Positions 53,220 through 62,805 of a stretch of 64,000 nucleotides of DNA are shown piece after piece (the first letter of the stretch is position 1; every line of letters begins with the position of its first letter). The stretch is from NCBI RefSeq assembly GCF_000744105.1, contig NZ_JQLH01000001.1:2294001-2358000 (forward strand), written 5' to 3'. The DNA is from Maribacter forsetii DSM 18668. Lineage in GTDB: Bacteria; Bacteroidota; Bacteroidia; Flavobacteriales; Flavobacteriaceae. The position numbers and the translations under genes are program-made. The notes under the pieces are model-generated. The model searched no databases, was not told where the DNA came from, and saw only the letters and a list, made by a program, of their open reading frames with translations.

Positions 53220-53839
53220 ACTATTTCTTTAAGTTCTTTTGTTGCCGCTTCAGGATCTTCTGCTTTAGAAATAGCAGAAACTACTGCTATCCCGTCCGCG
53301 CCATTTTCAATTATTTCTTTAGTGTTGTTTTTGTGAATTCCGCCAATACAAACAATAGGCTTAGAATACAGTGCGCGAATTTCTTTAAGTCCTAATAAAC
53401 CCAAAGGTCGTTCTAAATCAGTTGTCTTTGTATTTGTCGAAAAAATAGGGGAGATGCCAATATAATCTGCCGCCTGAGCATCCTGATGTTCGGCTTGCTT
53501 TTTGTTACTAACCGATAGTCCAATAATCTTACTATTACCCAATAATCTACGAGCAACATCATAAGGCATATCGGTTTGACCAATATGTACACCGTCCGCA
53601 TCTATGGCAAGTGCAATATCTAATCGGTCATTGATGATCAATGGAATTCCATAGGTGCTACATAATTCTTTACACCGTAATGCACGTTGGTAAAACGTCA
53701 AGGTATCACAAATTTTCTCTCGTAATTGAATGATGGTGGCGCCACCTTTTAAAGCAGCTTTTAATATCGCAAAAAAGGAATTGTCATCTCTAATGCTATC
53801 ATCGGTCACATACATTAAAGCATAATCTCCTTTAGGCAT
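53198..53839 (-). CDS. thiE: Thiamine-phosphate synthase
   Basis: 213 residues, TIM barrel: IIQLREK, LIINDRLDIALAIDADGVHI, IGISPIFSTNTK, and VCIGGI. Joins HMP-PP to THZ-P giving thiamin phosphate. Overlaps thiM by 8 bp. Confidence 0.93.
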   Translation of the reverse strand: MPKGDYALMYVTDDSIRDDNSFFAILKAALKGGATIIQLREKICDTLTFYQRALRCKELCSTYGIPLIINDRLDIALAIDADGVHIGQTDMPYDVARRLLGNSKIIGLSVSNKKQAEHQDAQAADYIGISPIFSTNTKTTDLERPLGLLGLKEIRALYSKPIVCIGGIHKNNTKEIIENGADGIAVVSAISKAEDPEAATKELKEIVCKTGTN

Positions 53840-54623
53840 TTGTTTTCAATTTTGCTGCTAAAACCTCTGGAGTAATATCATATAAACTATCATAAAAATT
53901 CATTTGAAAACTCCCTGGTCCTGCACTTTTTTCATTAGCCATATCTCCTGCAACACCCATAATTGCCATTGCCGCTGTAGCTGCCAAATGAGCATTTTCT
54001 TCCACACCTAAACATGCACCCACCATGGCAGTTGCCGTGCAGCCCATACCAGTAATTTTAGCCATAAGCGGACTCCCATTTTCAATCTTACTAACGGTAT
54101 TGCCAGTAATGATATAATCGGTTTCGCCACTAATTACAACCGTATTATTGAATTTCTTTGATAGTAGGGTGGCACCTTCAACAGCATCTTGCGTATCCAT
54201 AGTACTATCTACACCTTTGGTTGAATTGGTCAACTTTGCCAAAGCCATAATCTCTGATGCATTACCACGAATTACATTAGGCGTAGCAGCGTTGAGAATC
54301 ATTTGAGCAACTTCGGTTCTATATGCAGATGCACCAACGCCAACTGGATCAAATACAAACGGAGTATTTGTTGCCTTTGCTTGCTCAGCAGCAATAAGCA
54401 TACTTTCTACCCATTTCTCACTCAATGTGCCCATATTGATAACTAAGGATGATGAAATAGTTACAATATCTGCAACTTCTTCTATAGCATGAGCCATAAC
54501 AGGAGATGCCCCTACAGCTAACAATGCATTGGCGGTGTTATTCATTACAACATAATTGGTAATGTTATGTACTAACGGACCTTTAGTTTTTACTTGTTTT
54601 AATACGGATGAAATATTGCTCAT
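53832..54623 (-). CDS. thiM: Hydroxyethylthiazole kinase
   Basis: 263 residues from ATG 54623. Motifs: GPLVHNITNYVVMNNTANAL, GASPVMAHA, FDPVGVGAS, IRGNASEIMAL, and GMGCTATAMVGA. Phosphorylates the thiazole alcohol salvaged from thiamin. First gene of thiM-thiE-tenA-thiD, a salvage set with no thiazole or HMP synthesis genes. No TPP riboswitch is visible in the 120 bp before it. Confidence 0.93.
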   Translation of the reverse strand: MSNISSVLKQVKTKGPLVHNITNYVVMNNTANALLAVGASPVMAHAIEEVADIVTISSSLVINMGTLSEKWVESMLIAAEQAKATNTPFVFDPVGVGASAYRTEVAQMILNAATPNVIRGNASEIMALAKLTNSTKGVDSTMDTQDAVEGATLLSKKFNNTVVISGETDYIITGNTVSKIENGSPLMAKITGMGCTATAMVGACLGVEENAHLAATAAMAIMGVAGDMANEKSAGPGSFQMNFYDSLYDITPEVLAAKLKTNA

Positions 54624-54742
54624 TAAATAATTGTATTCGGTTATTTTATAGAACAACTAAGATCGTCATTTTCAAAAAAAATAGAACATAATACCGTATT
54701 ACCTTTATGATAAGTTATTAACGAGATATTTTTTAGACTTCT

Positions 54743-55843
54743 TTAATCGTTTTTGGTAAAATAACCTTCATTTGAAACGGCAGCGTTACTAATGCTTATA
54801 CTGGCTGTTTTGAACCAAACTTCTGCATAATTACCATCTGCATATTGCTTTTGAATATCGCCGCCATGGGTTTCTGCTCCTGAACACCAATTCATGTTTA
54901 CGTCTGGAGATTTACCATTGGTTTGATTATACGCTCCTAACTTAAAGAAACAACCTTCGCCTGTGTAAGCTTCTTTTCGTTCCACACCATCTTGACCGAT
55001 AGGAAAGAACAATTTTTTGGTTTGCTCTGGTATATTTGCTTTTGTAGAGTATTCCGATTCCAATAAATTTTTAGTGAACGTTTTGGTTTCATGTCCGTCA
55101 CTCATAAACTTCAAGCTCATTATGCCATCTTTTACAACAACCTCATAACTGAATTCTTCGCCCAATGCAATGCCATCTACCGGTTCTGCCGGATAGGTAT
55201 CTGCTGTTTCTCCAACTACGGAAAAGTCATTGCCCCAAACTGCCGATGAATAATCCCATCTACCTGCATTATCATCCCCAGCGGTATTGATTTCATAATG
55301 CCAGAATACAGAACCCTTTGTTTGTCCAGGGTATTTCTTGTAAAATATTTTTAATGGTTCGTTCTCAAATGCATCGGCACTGTGAATTTGCCCAACAACT
55401 ACGGCATGTGTTGCTGCAACACGAGCATCACCTGTAGAAGATACATTCATAACTTTTAAAGTAGCCGTTAATTTATCGTCTGCCGTTTCTGGATACCACT
55501 TTTTAATTTGTGCCAACTCCGTTCTCGTATTATTAGAGGTGCCATGCGTATCACCACCATTGGGCGCTTTAAATACTACCCATTCTTCTCCATTTTCATT
55601 TTCAGTATAGAAGAAGTTCTTATTTTCAAAATCATTGGCAATACCAACATTTGACCCATCACCTAAAATCAATTTCCAATCATCGAAAAACGGAATTACG
55701 TCACTTGCGTAAACGGTTTTATCTGACTGGTTTTCTGCGGATGTATCTTCGGTTGAATCTGATGTTTTTTTAGTAGTATTCTTGCAACTAGTAAAAGAGA
55801 AGACTAATAGTAATGAAGCTAAGGCAATAGTATATTTTTTCAT
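54743..55843 (-). CDS. PL7-family alginate lyase, lipoprotein
   Basis: 366 residues. Lipobox with Cys20 (FSFTSCKNT), acidic linker to about 45, then the beta-jelly-roll catalytic domain with the three PL7 motifs: NTRTELAQ (motif R.E), VVGQIH (QIH, usually poly-guluronate preference), and FFKLGAYNQTNG (Tyr/Lys region). The Arg/Gln/His/Tyr set is intact. Depolymerises brown-algal alginate at the cell surface. Alone: no SusCD pair, transporter or other lyase is near it. Confidence 0.92.
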   Translation of the reverse strand: MKKYTIALASLLLVFSFTSCKNTTKKTSDSTEDTSAENQSDKTVYASDVIPFFDDWKLILGDGSNVGIANDFENKNFFYTENENGEEWVVFKAPNGGDTHGTSNNTRTELAQIKKWYPETADDKLTATLKVMNVSSTGDARVAATHAVVVGQIHSADAFENEPLKIFYKKYPGQTKGSVFWHYEINTAGDDNAGRWDYSSAVWGNDFSVVGETADTYPAEPVDGIALGEEFSYEVVVKDGIMSLKFMSDGHETKTFTKNLLESEYSTKANIPEQTKKLFFPIGQDGVERKEAYTGEGCFFKLGAYNQTNGKSPDVNMNWCSGAETHGGDIQKQYADGNYAEVWFKTASISISNAAVSNEGYFTKND

Positions 55844-55941
55844 TTTGCTTATGGTATGAACCGATAAGATATGAATAGTTTAGGTGTTTTAAGAAGAATC
55901 TTGGAATAATCGTTTACCGCAAAGAGAAAGGGTTACAATAT

Positions 55942-56898
55942 TTAAAGTGTATTATTCCAAACCATAACCACTTTACCTCGGGTTCGCATTTTCTCTATAT
56001 GTGTAATTGCATCTGGTATTTGAGTATATGGATATATCTTTTCAATATGAACCTTAATCTTATTGTCTTTTACTAATGAGGCCAAAATTTCTAAATCTTG
56101 GGTGTTCGCTTCGGCTGTAAACTGGGTTAAAGGGAACTTACTAAATGCATTTTTAAAAAGAACAGAAACCATATGTCCCATAGTGGTAAAACCAACAATA
56201 ACGCCTCTTTTACCCATTCTTTTATAGTCGGCATGTTTTAAGTTTCCGTGTGTATCTATAATTAAGTCGTAATTACCATTATGTTCATGAATGTTTACGT
56301 TATCATAGGCAATGACATTATCAGCGCCAATTGATTTGACGAAATCAACATTTTTGTTGGAGCAAATCGCAGTTACTTTAGCACCATAAATTTTTGCTAT
56401 TTGAACTGCAAAATGACCAACGCCTCCTGATGCTCCATTGATCAATAGAGATTCTCCATTTTGTAACTTACCATGAGTAATTAATGCTTGGTAAGCGGTT
56501 TGTGCGGCAATAGGAATACTTGCCATTACCGGGAAATCTATATACTCTGGTATTTTTGCGCAAACGCTACTTTTTACGCTTAGGCATTCTGCAAAAGCAC
56601 CACCTTCTATTGATTCTCCAAACACTTTATCGCCAATATTAAAAGCTGTTACATTAGAGCCTACTTCTTCAACAATACCTGCAAAATCAGCACCCAAAAT
56701 GGGCTCTTTGGGTTTAAAGAGTCCGAATGACAACCGCGCAAAAAAGGGTTTTCCACGAAGAATATGCCAATCTGCTGGATTCGCCGAATTTGCCATTACT
56801 TTTACCAAAATGTGATTATCCTTAACTACAGGTCTGGCAACTTCTTCTAGTTGTAGTACTTCTGGATCGCCATATATTCTTTTAGTAAAAGCTTTCAT
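55942..56898 (-). CDS. NAD(P)-dependent MDR oxidoreductase, quinone oxidoreductase-like
   Basis: 318 residues, medium-chain dehydrogenase without zinc ligands. NSANPADWHILRGKPF, GADFAGIVEEVGSNV, and the cofactor motif GASGGVGHFAVQIAK. Reduces quinones or enones with NADPH. 21 bp after the nitrilase gene, likely one operon. Confidence 0.88.
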   Translation of the reverse strand: MKAFTKRIYGDPEVLQLEEVARPVVKDNHILVKVMANSANPADWHILRGKPFFARLSFGLFKPKEPILGADFAGIVEEVGSNVTAFNIGDKVFGESIEGGAFAECLSVKSSVCAKIPEYIDFPVMASIPIAAQTAYQALITHGKLQNGESLLINGASGGVGHFAVQIAKIYGAKVTAICSNKNVDFVKSIGADNVIAYDNVNIHEHNGNYDLIIDTHGNLKHADYKRMGKRGVIVGFTTMGHMVSVLFKNAFSKFPLTQFTAEANTQDLEILASLVKDNKIKVHIEKIYPYTQIPDAITHIEKMRTRGKVVMVWNNTL

Positions 56899-56919
56899 CT
56901 TTTTGAAAATCTTGTATGC

Positions 56920-57852
56920 TTAAGTTAATCCTTTTTCGACTTTCATATTTGGTTGATTTACAGCATTAAATTCGAAAATATCGTTACGTGAATAATGCCC
57001 GATGACATCAAAATCTAACTTTGCATGTACTATTTCATCTAAATTTATCTCTGCAATTAACGCTCCTGCTTCATCAAACAAAGGACCTGCAATGATTTTA
57101 CCTAACGGAGAAACGATTACACTACCACCGCGACATAAATTTTCAGGTTCATTTGTAACCAAATGCTGATATTCTTTTGGATACATGGACTTTGTATAAT
57201 ACTGATTACAGCCCAAAACGAAGCATCTGCCTTCTAATGCAATATGTTTCATGGTAGATGTCCATTCCTCTCGGGAGTCTGCCGTAGGTGCTATATAAAT
57301 TTCTACACCCTTTTTATACATCGACATTCTCGCTAACGGCATGTAATTTTCCCAGCAAATGAGTCCGCCAAGCTTTCCTATTTTTGTGTTAAAACTTACC
57401 AAGGATTTCCCATCATCTTCACTCCAGATAATACGTTCGCTGCCTGTAGGTTTTATTTTTCGGTGAACACCTAAAAAGCCGTCAGTAGGGGAGATGTACA
57501 GCATGGAGCAATATAGACTACCATTGTTAGATTGCTTTTCTGTAATGCCAATCACCAAATAAACCTTCTCGGTTTTGGCTAGCTTCACTAGTCTTTGCAA
57601 CTCTTTACCTTCTAAATCTAAGCTGTTGTTATGGTAGTCAGCATATAGCTTCCTGCCTTTGTCAGTTCTACTGCCCACAACGGCACCAAAAGAAAACCCT
57701 CTTGGATAGCCAGGAATGAAGGATTCTGGAAAAACGATTAATTCGCACCCTTGCTTGGCATAGGTTTTTACAAGGTTTTCTATTTTATCGATAGTTTTTT
57801 CTATGTCAAAGAAAACAGGACTATCTTGAATAAGGCAGACTTTTACTTTCAT
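56920..57852 (-). CDS. Nitrilase-family C-N hydrolase
   Basis: 310 residues with the triad E43 (FPESFIPGYPRG), K132 (HRKIKPTGSER) and C166 (GGLICWENYMP). The CWENYMPLAR motif and length point to true nitrilases that turn nitriles into acids. 34 bp after the SIP-type gene on the same strand. Confidence 0.9.
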   Translation of the reverse strand: MKVKVCLIQDSPVFFDIEKTIDKIENLVKTYAKQGCELIVFPESFIPGYPRGFSFGAVVGSRTDKGRKLYADYHNNSLDLEGKELQRLVKLAKTEKVYLVIGITEKQSNNGSLYCSMLYISPTDGFLGVHRKIKPTGSERIIWSEDDGKSLVSFNTKIGKLGGLICWENYMPLARMSMYKKGVEIYIAPTADSREEWTSTMKHIALEGRCFVLGCNQYYTKSMYPKEYQHLVTNEPENLCRGGSVIVSPLGKIIAGPLFDEAGALIAEINLDEIVHAKLDFDVIGHYSRNDIFEFNAVNQPNMKVEKGLT

Positions 57853-57886
57853 GGGTATGGCATATATACCCTGTAATATATGGCAA

Positions 57887-58612
57887 TTATTCCAATCCCT
57901 TTTTCTCAGGATTCCAAAAAGGTTTGGTTTTTATTTGTTTGGCACTCCAGTTCAGCTCTTTTCTAAAGTAATTGGTCAATGCTACACAAACTCTACTATC
58001 ACCCGCTATATATACCATTTTAATACCTTTCATCTCAGGTACGATACTTTTTAATGAATTTTTGATTTCAGAAGATGGGTTCTCATTCATTTTATGAAAT
58101 TGAAACGGTGTAGTACCATCAATATCAGAAAAGAAGTCTTCATTTGTTTGACTGTAAATTAGGCTATTTATCTGTTTACTTTCAGGTAAATTTCGATTGA
58201 TGATATACAAGTGTGATAGTGCAGACAAATCGCCGATCATTAGATAGCTATCTGCAGAATTATTGATTAAGAACTTACCTTTTTTCCATTTAAAATACAC
58301 CGTATCATTAGGGGTACAGCTTTCTACCCATTTTGCACCAATACCTTGACTATGCGTTGCTATTGCCAAATCGATGGTGTTTTTTTCTTTATCGATATCC
58401 CAAACACTATAACTCCTAACTTTATCTTTCATAGAAATTTCATCTTGCCCAATACCCACGCCTAATCTTATAAAGTACCCTGGAACAAAATCATGCGAAG
58501 CAACGGCATCACTCTGAATCCGAATTTTATATACCGAATCTGACAGTTTTGTTTTTTCTATTATGGTTCCTTTTTCAAGGACTTTTTTTATGATGGTTTC
58601 AACTATTCCCAT
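57887..58612 (-). CDS. Siderophore-interacting-protein-like flavin reductase
   Basis: 241 residues: FAD-binding barrel with KVRSYSVWDIDKEK (R.YS), LAIATHSQGIGAKW, then an NAD(P)H domain with MIGDLSALSHL and YIAGDSRVCVALTNYF. SIPs reduce ferric siderophores in the cytoplasm. No siderophore receptor is nearby. Confidence 0.85.
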   Translation of the reverse strand: MGIVETIIKKVLEKGTIIEKTKLSDSVYKIRIQSDAVASHDFVPGYFIRLGVGIGQDEISMKDKVRSYSVWDIDKEKNTIDLAIATHSQGIGAKWVESCTPNDTVYFKWKKGKFLINNSADSYLMIGDLSALSHLYIINRNLPESKQINSLIYSQTNEDFFSDIDGTTPFQFHKMNENPSSEIKNSLKSIVPEMKGIKMVYIAGDSRVCVALTNYFRKELNWSAKQIKTKPFWNPEKKGLE

Positions 58613-58634
58613 ATGCTATTATTCAAAATTAAAA

Positions 58635-58671
58635 ACAAAGTATAAGGTATTTAAAACACCATATACTTTGT
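58635..58671 (-). terminator. Terminator of the NmrA-type gene
   Basis: ACAAAGTATA (58635-58644) pairs with TATACTTTGT (58662-58671), with GGT/ACC extending it. On the minus strand it is followed by TTTTTAATTTT. Confidence 0.65.
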
Positions 58672-58683
58672 CTTTGAATGTAA

Positions 58684-59535
58684 TTAGTGATTGTTCTTAA
58701 ACTCAGAAATCATCTCAAAAAGAGATTTTGGAGCTATACCAGTTGCTTTCTCATAATCTGAAGGCACATTATTAGCTCCGCTTTTTATACCCTCGTAAAT
58801 GCCTGCAATTACCGTACCCATAAAATCACCTAATGCGGCTTTTCTATCTGCTGCATAACTATCAATTGTTACTGAATTATAGATCAAGTTAGTACCATAC
58901 ACCTTATTGATGTTTTCGGCCAACTCACTTTGTGTAACGGGTTCGCCAACTAGGTTATAAACATTGCCATTGTGTTTATCTTCAATGAGTAACTTGGCAT
59001 ACGCATAGCCCAATTCCTCTCTGCTGGTATAGGTACATTTTCCTTGACCCGCACAGTTCTCTATTCTTCCTTCTTTTACATAGGTATCTATATATTCCAA
59101 ATCTGGTTCTATGTAAATTCCGTTTCTACCTATAACCCAATCGATTCCAGATGACTGTACATCTTTTTCTGTTTGTCTATTACTTTGTACGATAGGACTG
59201 AAGGCATTTTTATCATCATCGCCAACAATACTGGTATACACTATTTTTTGTACTCCATTTTGTTTTGCAGCTTCAATCACATTCCTGTGTTGCTGAATTC
59301 GTTTTTGAGGTTCATCCATGCCAGATACCAAAAGAACGGCATCTACACCCTGTAATGCTTCATTGAAATCTTCGCGGCTATTGTAGTCTCCTTTTCTGAT
59401 TTCTACATCTAAATATGTAGCTTTCTTAGGAGTTCTGGCAATGCCAATGACATTTTCTTTTCCTATTAAATTGATAAGGTGCTTTACAATTGATGCTCCT
59501 AATTTTCCACTTGCCGATGTTACTGCTATTTTCAT
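58684..59535 (-). CDS. NmrA/QorB-like NAD(P)-binding oxidoreductase
   Basis: 283 residues, atypical SDR: VTSASGKLGASIVKHL (GxxGxxG type), RKGDYNSREDFNEALQGVD, LLVSGMDE, KIVYTSIVGDD. Close to QorB (NADPH:quinone oxidoreductase 2), which lacks the YxxxK pair. Separate transcript from the SIP gene because of the hairpin between them. Confidence 0.87.
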   Translation of the reverse strand: MKIAVTSASGKLGASIVKHLINLIGKENVIGIARTPKKATYLDVEIRKGDYNSREDFNEALQGVDAVLLVSGMDEPQKRIQQHRNVIEAAKQNGVQKIVYTSIVGDDDKNAFSPIVQSNRQTEKDVQSSGIDWVIGRNGIYIEPDLEYIDTYVKEGRIENCAGQGKCTYTSREELGYAYAKLLIEDKHNGNVYNLVGEPVTQSELAENINKVYGTNLIYNSVTIDSYAADRKAALGDFMGTVIAGIYEGIKSGANNVPSDYEKATGIAPKSLFEMISEFKNNH

Positions 59536-59621
59536 TTCATTTTATTTTTTACTCGTTAATTGAGATAATATTCCTAATCTCAGAACCAACTTTTTATTTT
59601 TTAAATAACTACTTAGCTTTC

Positions 59622-60248
59622 TTAAGTTGCTTGAGTTTTATTCTTCCTTCTGCTCATAATTTTTTCTTTTACTGAGGGAATTCTAATTATGAAACCAATA
59701 CCCACGATTACCGCATAAATAATCCATGTTTTTTCTAAAATGGCTACGTGTAAAAGGCTAAGTATGATCGCTGCATATGCCCAACTTTGAAGCTTTTTCC
59801 ATGTCCGTTTTAATTTTTTCATCCACTTTCTATTAGAAGTGAACAATAACGGAATCAATATTAAAACGGCTATGAAACCGGCTATATAATTGAACTGGGT
59901 AAAGGTTTCTGAAAAACCTTCTGCCCAGATAAATATGACAAAATGTAACAAACTCCATACTGCCGTAGCAATGCCCATAGCTTGTCTAACAAATAGATTA
60001 TTATCACCAAATAAGATAAAGAAAGGGGTACAGGTCAATACAGCTGTCATCCATCTTATTGAAAATTCACCTGTGATATGATATAACATTTCTAAAGTTG
60101 ACATGCCTTCTTTACCACCATTTTCAGCTAAAGTCAAAACAAAACCATTAGAAGTATCTATTTTAAACATATTGCTTAAAATAAACATTGGCAATATTGC
60201 AAGAATGGTTACAATGATCCAGCCATAATTTTTTTTCAAAAATGTCAT
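59622..60248 (-). CDS. Ferric-reductase-like (MsrQ-type) membrane protein
   Basis: 208 residues, about six TM helices. TGEFSIRWMTAVLTCTP, RQAMGIATAVWSLLHFVIF, and KLQSWAYAAIILSLLHVAIL are the haem b-binding helices with their His. Passes electrons across the inner membrane. The usual partner MsrP is absent here. Third gene of a tight operon with 1-bp gaps. Confidence 0.83.
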   Translation of the reverse strand: MTFLKKNYGWIIVTILAILPMFILSNMFKIDTSNGFVLTLAENGGKEGMSTLEMLYHITGEFSIRWMTAVLTCTPFFILFGDNNLFVRQAMGIATAVWSLLHFVIFIWAEGFSETFTQFNYIAGFIAVLILIPLLFTSNRKWMKKLKRTWKKLQSWAYAAIILSLLHVAILEKTWIIYAVIVGIGFIIRIPSVKEKIMSRRKNKTQAT

Positions 60249-60249
60249 A

Positions 60250-60447
60250 TTATAATGCGGCTTTTAATTTGTTCAATTCTTTTTCCAAAGCTTCTGCTTT
60301 GTCCTTAAATTTTTGCATAGCCTTTTTCATTTGACCAATTTTTTTGAATGCCTCATCATCTTGTACTGCGGTGTACGTTGTTACACCATCTTTTTCTTTG
60401 AATTTCGACTTGCTGCCACATGTTGGGCAAATTTTTATATCACTCAT
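60250..60447 (-). CDS. Small zinc-ribbon/coiled-coil protein
   Basis: 65 residues: ICPTCGSKSKFKEKDG at the start (only one CxxC, so any metal site would need two chains) followed by a Lys-rich helix from 33 on. 1 bp from both neighbours, so it is translated with them. Function unknown. Confidence 0.7.
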   Translation of the reverse strand: MSDIKICPTCGSKSKFKEKDGVTTYTAVQDDEAFKKIGQMKKAMQKFKDKAEALEKELNKLKAAL

Positions 60448-60448
60448 A

Positions 60449-61072
60449 CTATTTTGATTTAATTATGACCACTTTACCGTCATACTTTGGTGTTAAATGG
60501 TATTTGTTTGTTAGTTGTATCGCTTTTAAAAATCGTTTTGTATCGTGCATTTCTGCATTATCCACGTATACTATTGTTTTACTATGAAAATTAGGTTCTA
60601 GCATCTGAAAAAGGGATAGGTATAGATTTTTCCATCCATCAAGAAATAATAAATCTATAGGTTCTGAATACCCTTTTAATGTATTTATAGCATCGCCAAT
60701 TCTCATTTCTATTAGGTGGTCAACACCTGCATTTTTAAAATTCTCAATGGCTTTTTTTGCTTTAGAATCTATGAGTTCGGTTGTAACAATAGTGCCATTT
60801 GTTTCTAGAATTCCCTCGGCTAAATACAAGGTAGATATACCGAATGAAGAACCAAATTCAACCACATTTTCCACTCCATTTTCTTTTATAAGTTTTACTA
60901 CATCTTCTCCTTGCTTTTTTGAGATTGCCAGATAGGTATCCTTAAAATGTATTGGTTGAATAGTACCTAGAATGCTTTTGGTCAAAGCCTTCATTATTCT
61001 TATCTCATCAAATTTGGCATCTTCGAACAAATCTGCCAATGTAGTTGCTATTTGTTGGTGTGCTGCAATCAT
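60449..61072 (-). CDS. Class I SAM-dependent O-methyltransferase
   Basis: 207 residues from ATG 61072. SAM site VENVVEFGSSFGISTLYLAE, acidic ribose ligand region VTTELIDSKA, and IDLLFLDGWKNLY with YVDNAEMHD of the COMT-like (family 3) methyltransferases. Metal-binding Asp/Asn visible. First gene of the operon with the zinc-ribbon and MsrQ-like genes. Confidence 0.85.
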   Translation of the reverse strand: MIAAHQQIATTLADLFEDAKFDEIRIMKALTKSILGTIQPIHFKDTYLAISKKQGEDVVKLIKENGVENVVEFGSSFGISTLYLAEGILETNGTIVTTELIDSKAKKAIENFKNAGVDHLIEMRIGDAINTLKGYSEPIDLLFLDGWKNLYLSLFQMLEPNFHSKTIVYVDNAEMHDTKRFLKAIQLTNKYHLTPKYDGKVVIIKSK

Positions 61073-61148
61073 AATATTTGAACCTTTTAAAAGGAACAAC
61101 CGAGTTACCGGCTATTCCTTTTCAATTAATTTTATTGGCACCGCCAAA

Positions 61149-61175
61149 GGGTATAATACCCCGAGACTTGCCTCG
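61149..61175. repeat. Hairpin-rich intergenic element
   Basis: GGGTAT-A-ATACCC (61149-61161) followed by CGAG...CTCG (61162-61175), in the region 61073-61244. The wider sequence TTGGCACCGCCAAAGGG...GCCTCATGGGATTGCCC looks like an element I recall between flavobacterial genes. It could also carry an unknown small RNA. Confidence 0.35.
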
Positions 61176-61244
61176 AATTTAAAAGTTTGTTTCCTTTGAA
61201 TGCCTCATGGGATTGCCCTTAGGGATTTTACTCTCTAGAGCGGA

Positions 61245-62708
61245 TTAGAATTTACCATTCTCGTTTTTCCATTCAGTTTTTGCAGGTATCGTAGCGATAA
61301 CATCCCAGTGTTCTACTATTAACGCATCTTCTAATCTAAACAGATCATAGTAAGCGGTATGGTCACCTTTACCGAATTTGCCTTCACTAACACTTAACAC
61401 AAAGTTACCTTGACCCAAAACCATATGTAGTTCATCATACTGCATTACCAATCCGTTTTCTGGAAAATATTTCATAGCTGCCCCAAAACCATCCAAACCA
61501 TCTGCTACTGCAGGATTATGTTGAATGTATGTTGTTGGGTAAATGTAATTGGCTACTTTATCCATTTCATGATTTAAAAGCACGTTTTCTATAAAACCTC
61601 TAACTACGGCTTTATTCGCTTCTGTTTTATCTAAATCAGTCAAAGTAATTGCACCGTCAAATTGAGTTCTTCCACTTGGGTTTGGCTTTTGAACAGGTAA
61701 TAGGTTGTCCCAGTGCTCAACGATTAATCCATCTTCGAAACGGAAAATATCAAATCCTGCCTTTGGTCCGAAGAAATCATATTCAGTGTGCGCAAACACA
61801 TAATCCCCATCTTGAAAGGCACGTAAAACTTTTGCTTTAAATCCGCCTTCTGGGGCATGTTGCATTAATTCACCAAAACCTTGTAAGCCATCTGCTACAC
61901 CTAAGTTGTGCTGAATGTATGTATTGGGATTAATGTAAGAAATAGGTGTTTGGTCACCTGTATTGAAGCTGTTCAATAAAGCTACTACTTTATCTTTATT
62001 CGACAATGCAACATTCTTCAAAGAAGAAAGCGATTGAAATCTGATCATATCTATGGTGGACTGATCCATCATCCCCATAAATTCTTTAGCTACCGCAGCG
62101 TTCATAAAATCATTGATTACTGCATCTGAATGCGCTTTTGTGTCCCAATACGCAACAGCAACTTGTTCTCCGGCTTCATTGACCCCAGTAATTCGTTGTA
62201 AAAATCCGGTTTGTTTTTCGCTGAATTCCGGTCCAACTCTGTCATTTACTGCATTAAAAGCTTCAACATTGGCACCTTCCTTTAATTTAAAGGTCATTAC
62301 TTCTGTAAATGTGCTATTGGCTGCAGTAAATTCATCGGTTGTTTTAAAACGAGACATTTTCATTGTGGAACCATCGATCATACCCGCATAGTTGGCAACA
62401 GATTCATCTGACATAAATTTATTCATTGAAGCTTCAGCATCGGCAAGTGATTTCCAATATACCAATACCGCATATCTTCCTTGTTCGTCAACACCACTTT
62501 GACGTCTAATAAAACCAGGCTGCTTACTTGTAAAAGTTTCTTCTATTTCAGCATCAAGTTCATTAAACTCCAATTCGCTTACGGTTGTTTTGATATTGAA
62601 ACTGGTTACCTCTAAAACAGTCTCAACTTTTTTTTCTGGACTGTTACAGCTAGCTATCGCCATTGCAAACAGACTAATTGCAATTAATTTTGATTTCATA
62701 ATTTTCAT
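61245..62708 (-). CDS. Lipoprotein with two ABM-type and two SnoaL-type domains
   Basis: 487 residues from ATG 62708 (ATG 62699 possible). Lipobox about residue 21 (AMAIASCNSP). Residues 30-125 and 125-220 are paired ABM/dimeric-barrel domains (KQPGFIRRQSGVDEQG against KQTGFLQRITGVNEAG). Residues 240-350 and 365-487 are paired SnoaL/NTF2-like domains (YINPNTYIQHNLGVADGL against YIYPTTYIQHNPAVADGL). Both kinds were duplicated within one gene. Polyketide-cyclase-like pockets; substrate unknown. About 100 bp downstream of the AraC gene on the same strand. Confidence 0.83.
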   Translation of the reverse strand: MKIMKSKLIAISLFAMAIASCNSPEKKVETVLEVTSFNIKTTVSELEFNELDAEIEETFTSKQPGFIRRQSGVDEQGRYAVLVYWKSLADAEASMNKFMSDESVANYAGMIDGSTMKMSRFKTTDEFTAANSTFTEVMTFKLKEGANVEAFNAVNDRVGPEFSEKQTGFLQRITGVNEAGEQVAVAYWDTKAHSDAVINDFMNAAVAKEFMGMMDQSTIDMIRFQSLSSLKNVALSNKDKVVALLNSFNTGDQTPISYINPNTYIQHNLGVADGLQGFGELMQHAPEGGFKAKVLRAFQDGDYVFAHTEYDFFGPKAGFDIFRFEDGLIVEHWDNLLPVQKPNPSGRTQFDGAITLTDLDKTEANKAVVRGFIENVLLNHEMDKVANYIYPTTYIQHNPAVADGLDGFGAAMKYFPENGLVMQYDELHMVLGQGNFVLSVSEGKFGKGDHTAYYDLFRLEDALIVEHWDVIATIPAKTEWKNENGKF

Positions 62709-62805
62709 TTTAGTTGATTTTAGTGTAATTCTACACTGCAAAACTAAAATGGGAATGACGGTATTCCGTTATCAATATGAGACTAAGAATGGTAAATATG
62801 CGCAA

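Noticed and set aside
54624..54742. TPP riboswitch before thiM
   Set aside because: No CTGAGA-type or GAACCTGATCTGG-like THI-box bases are seen on the minus strand.
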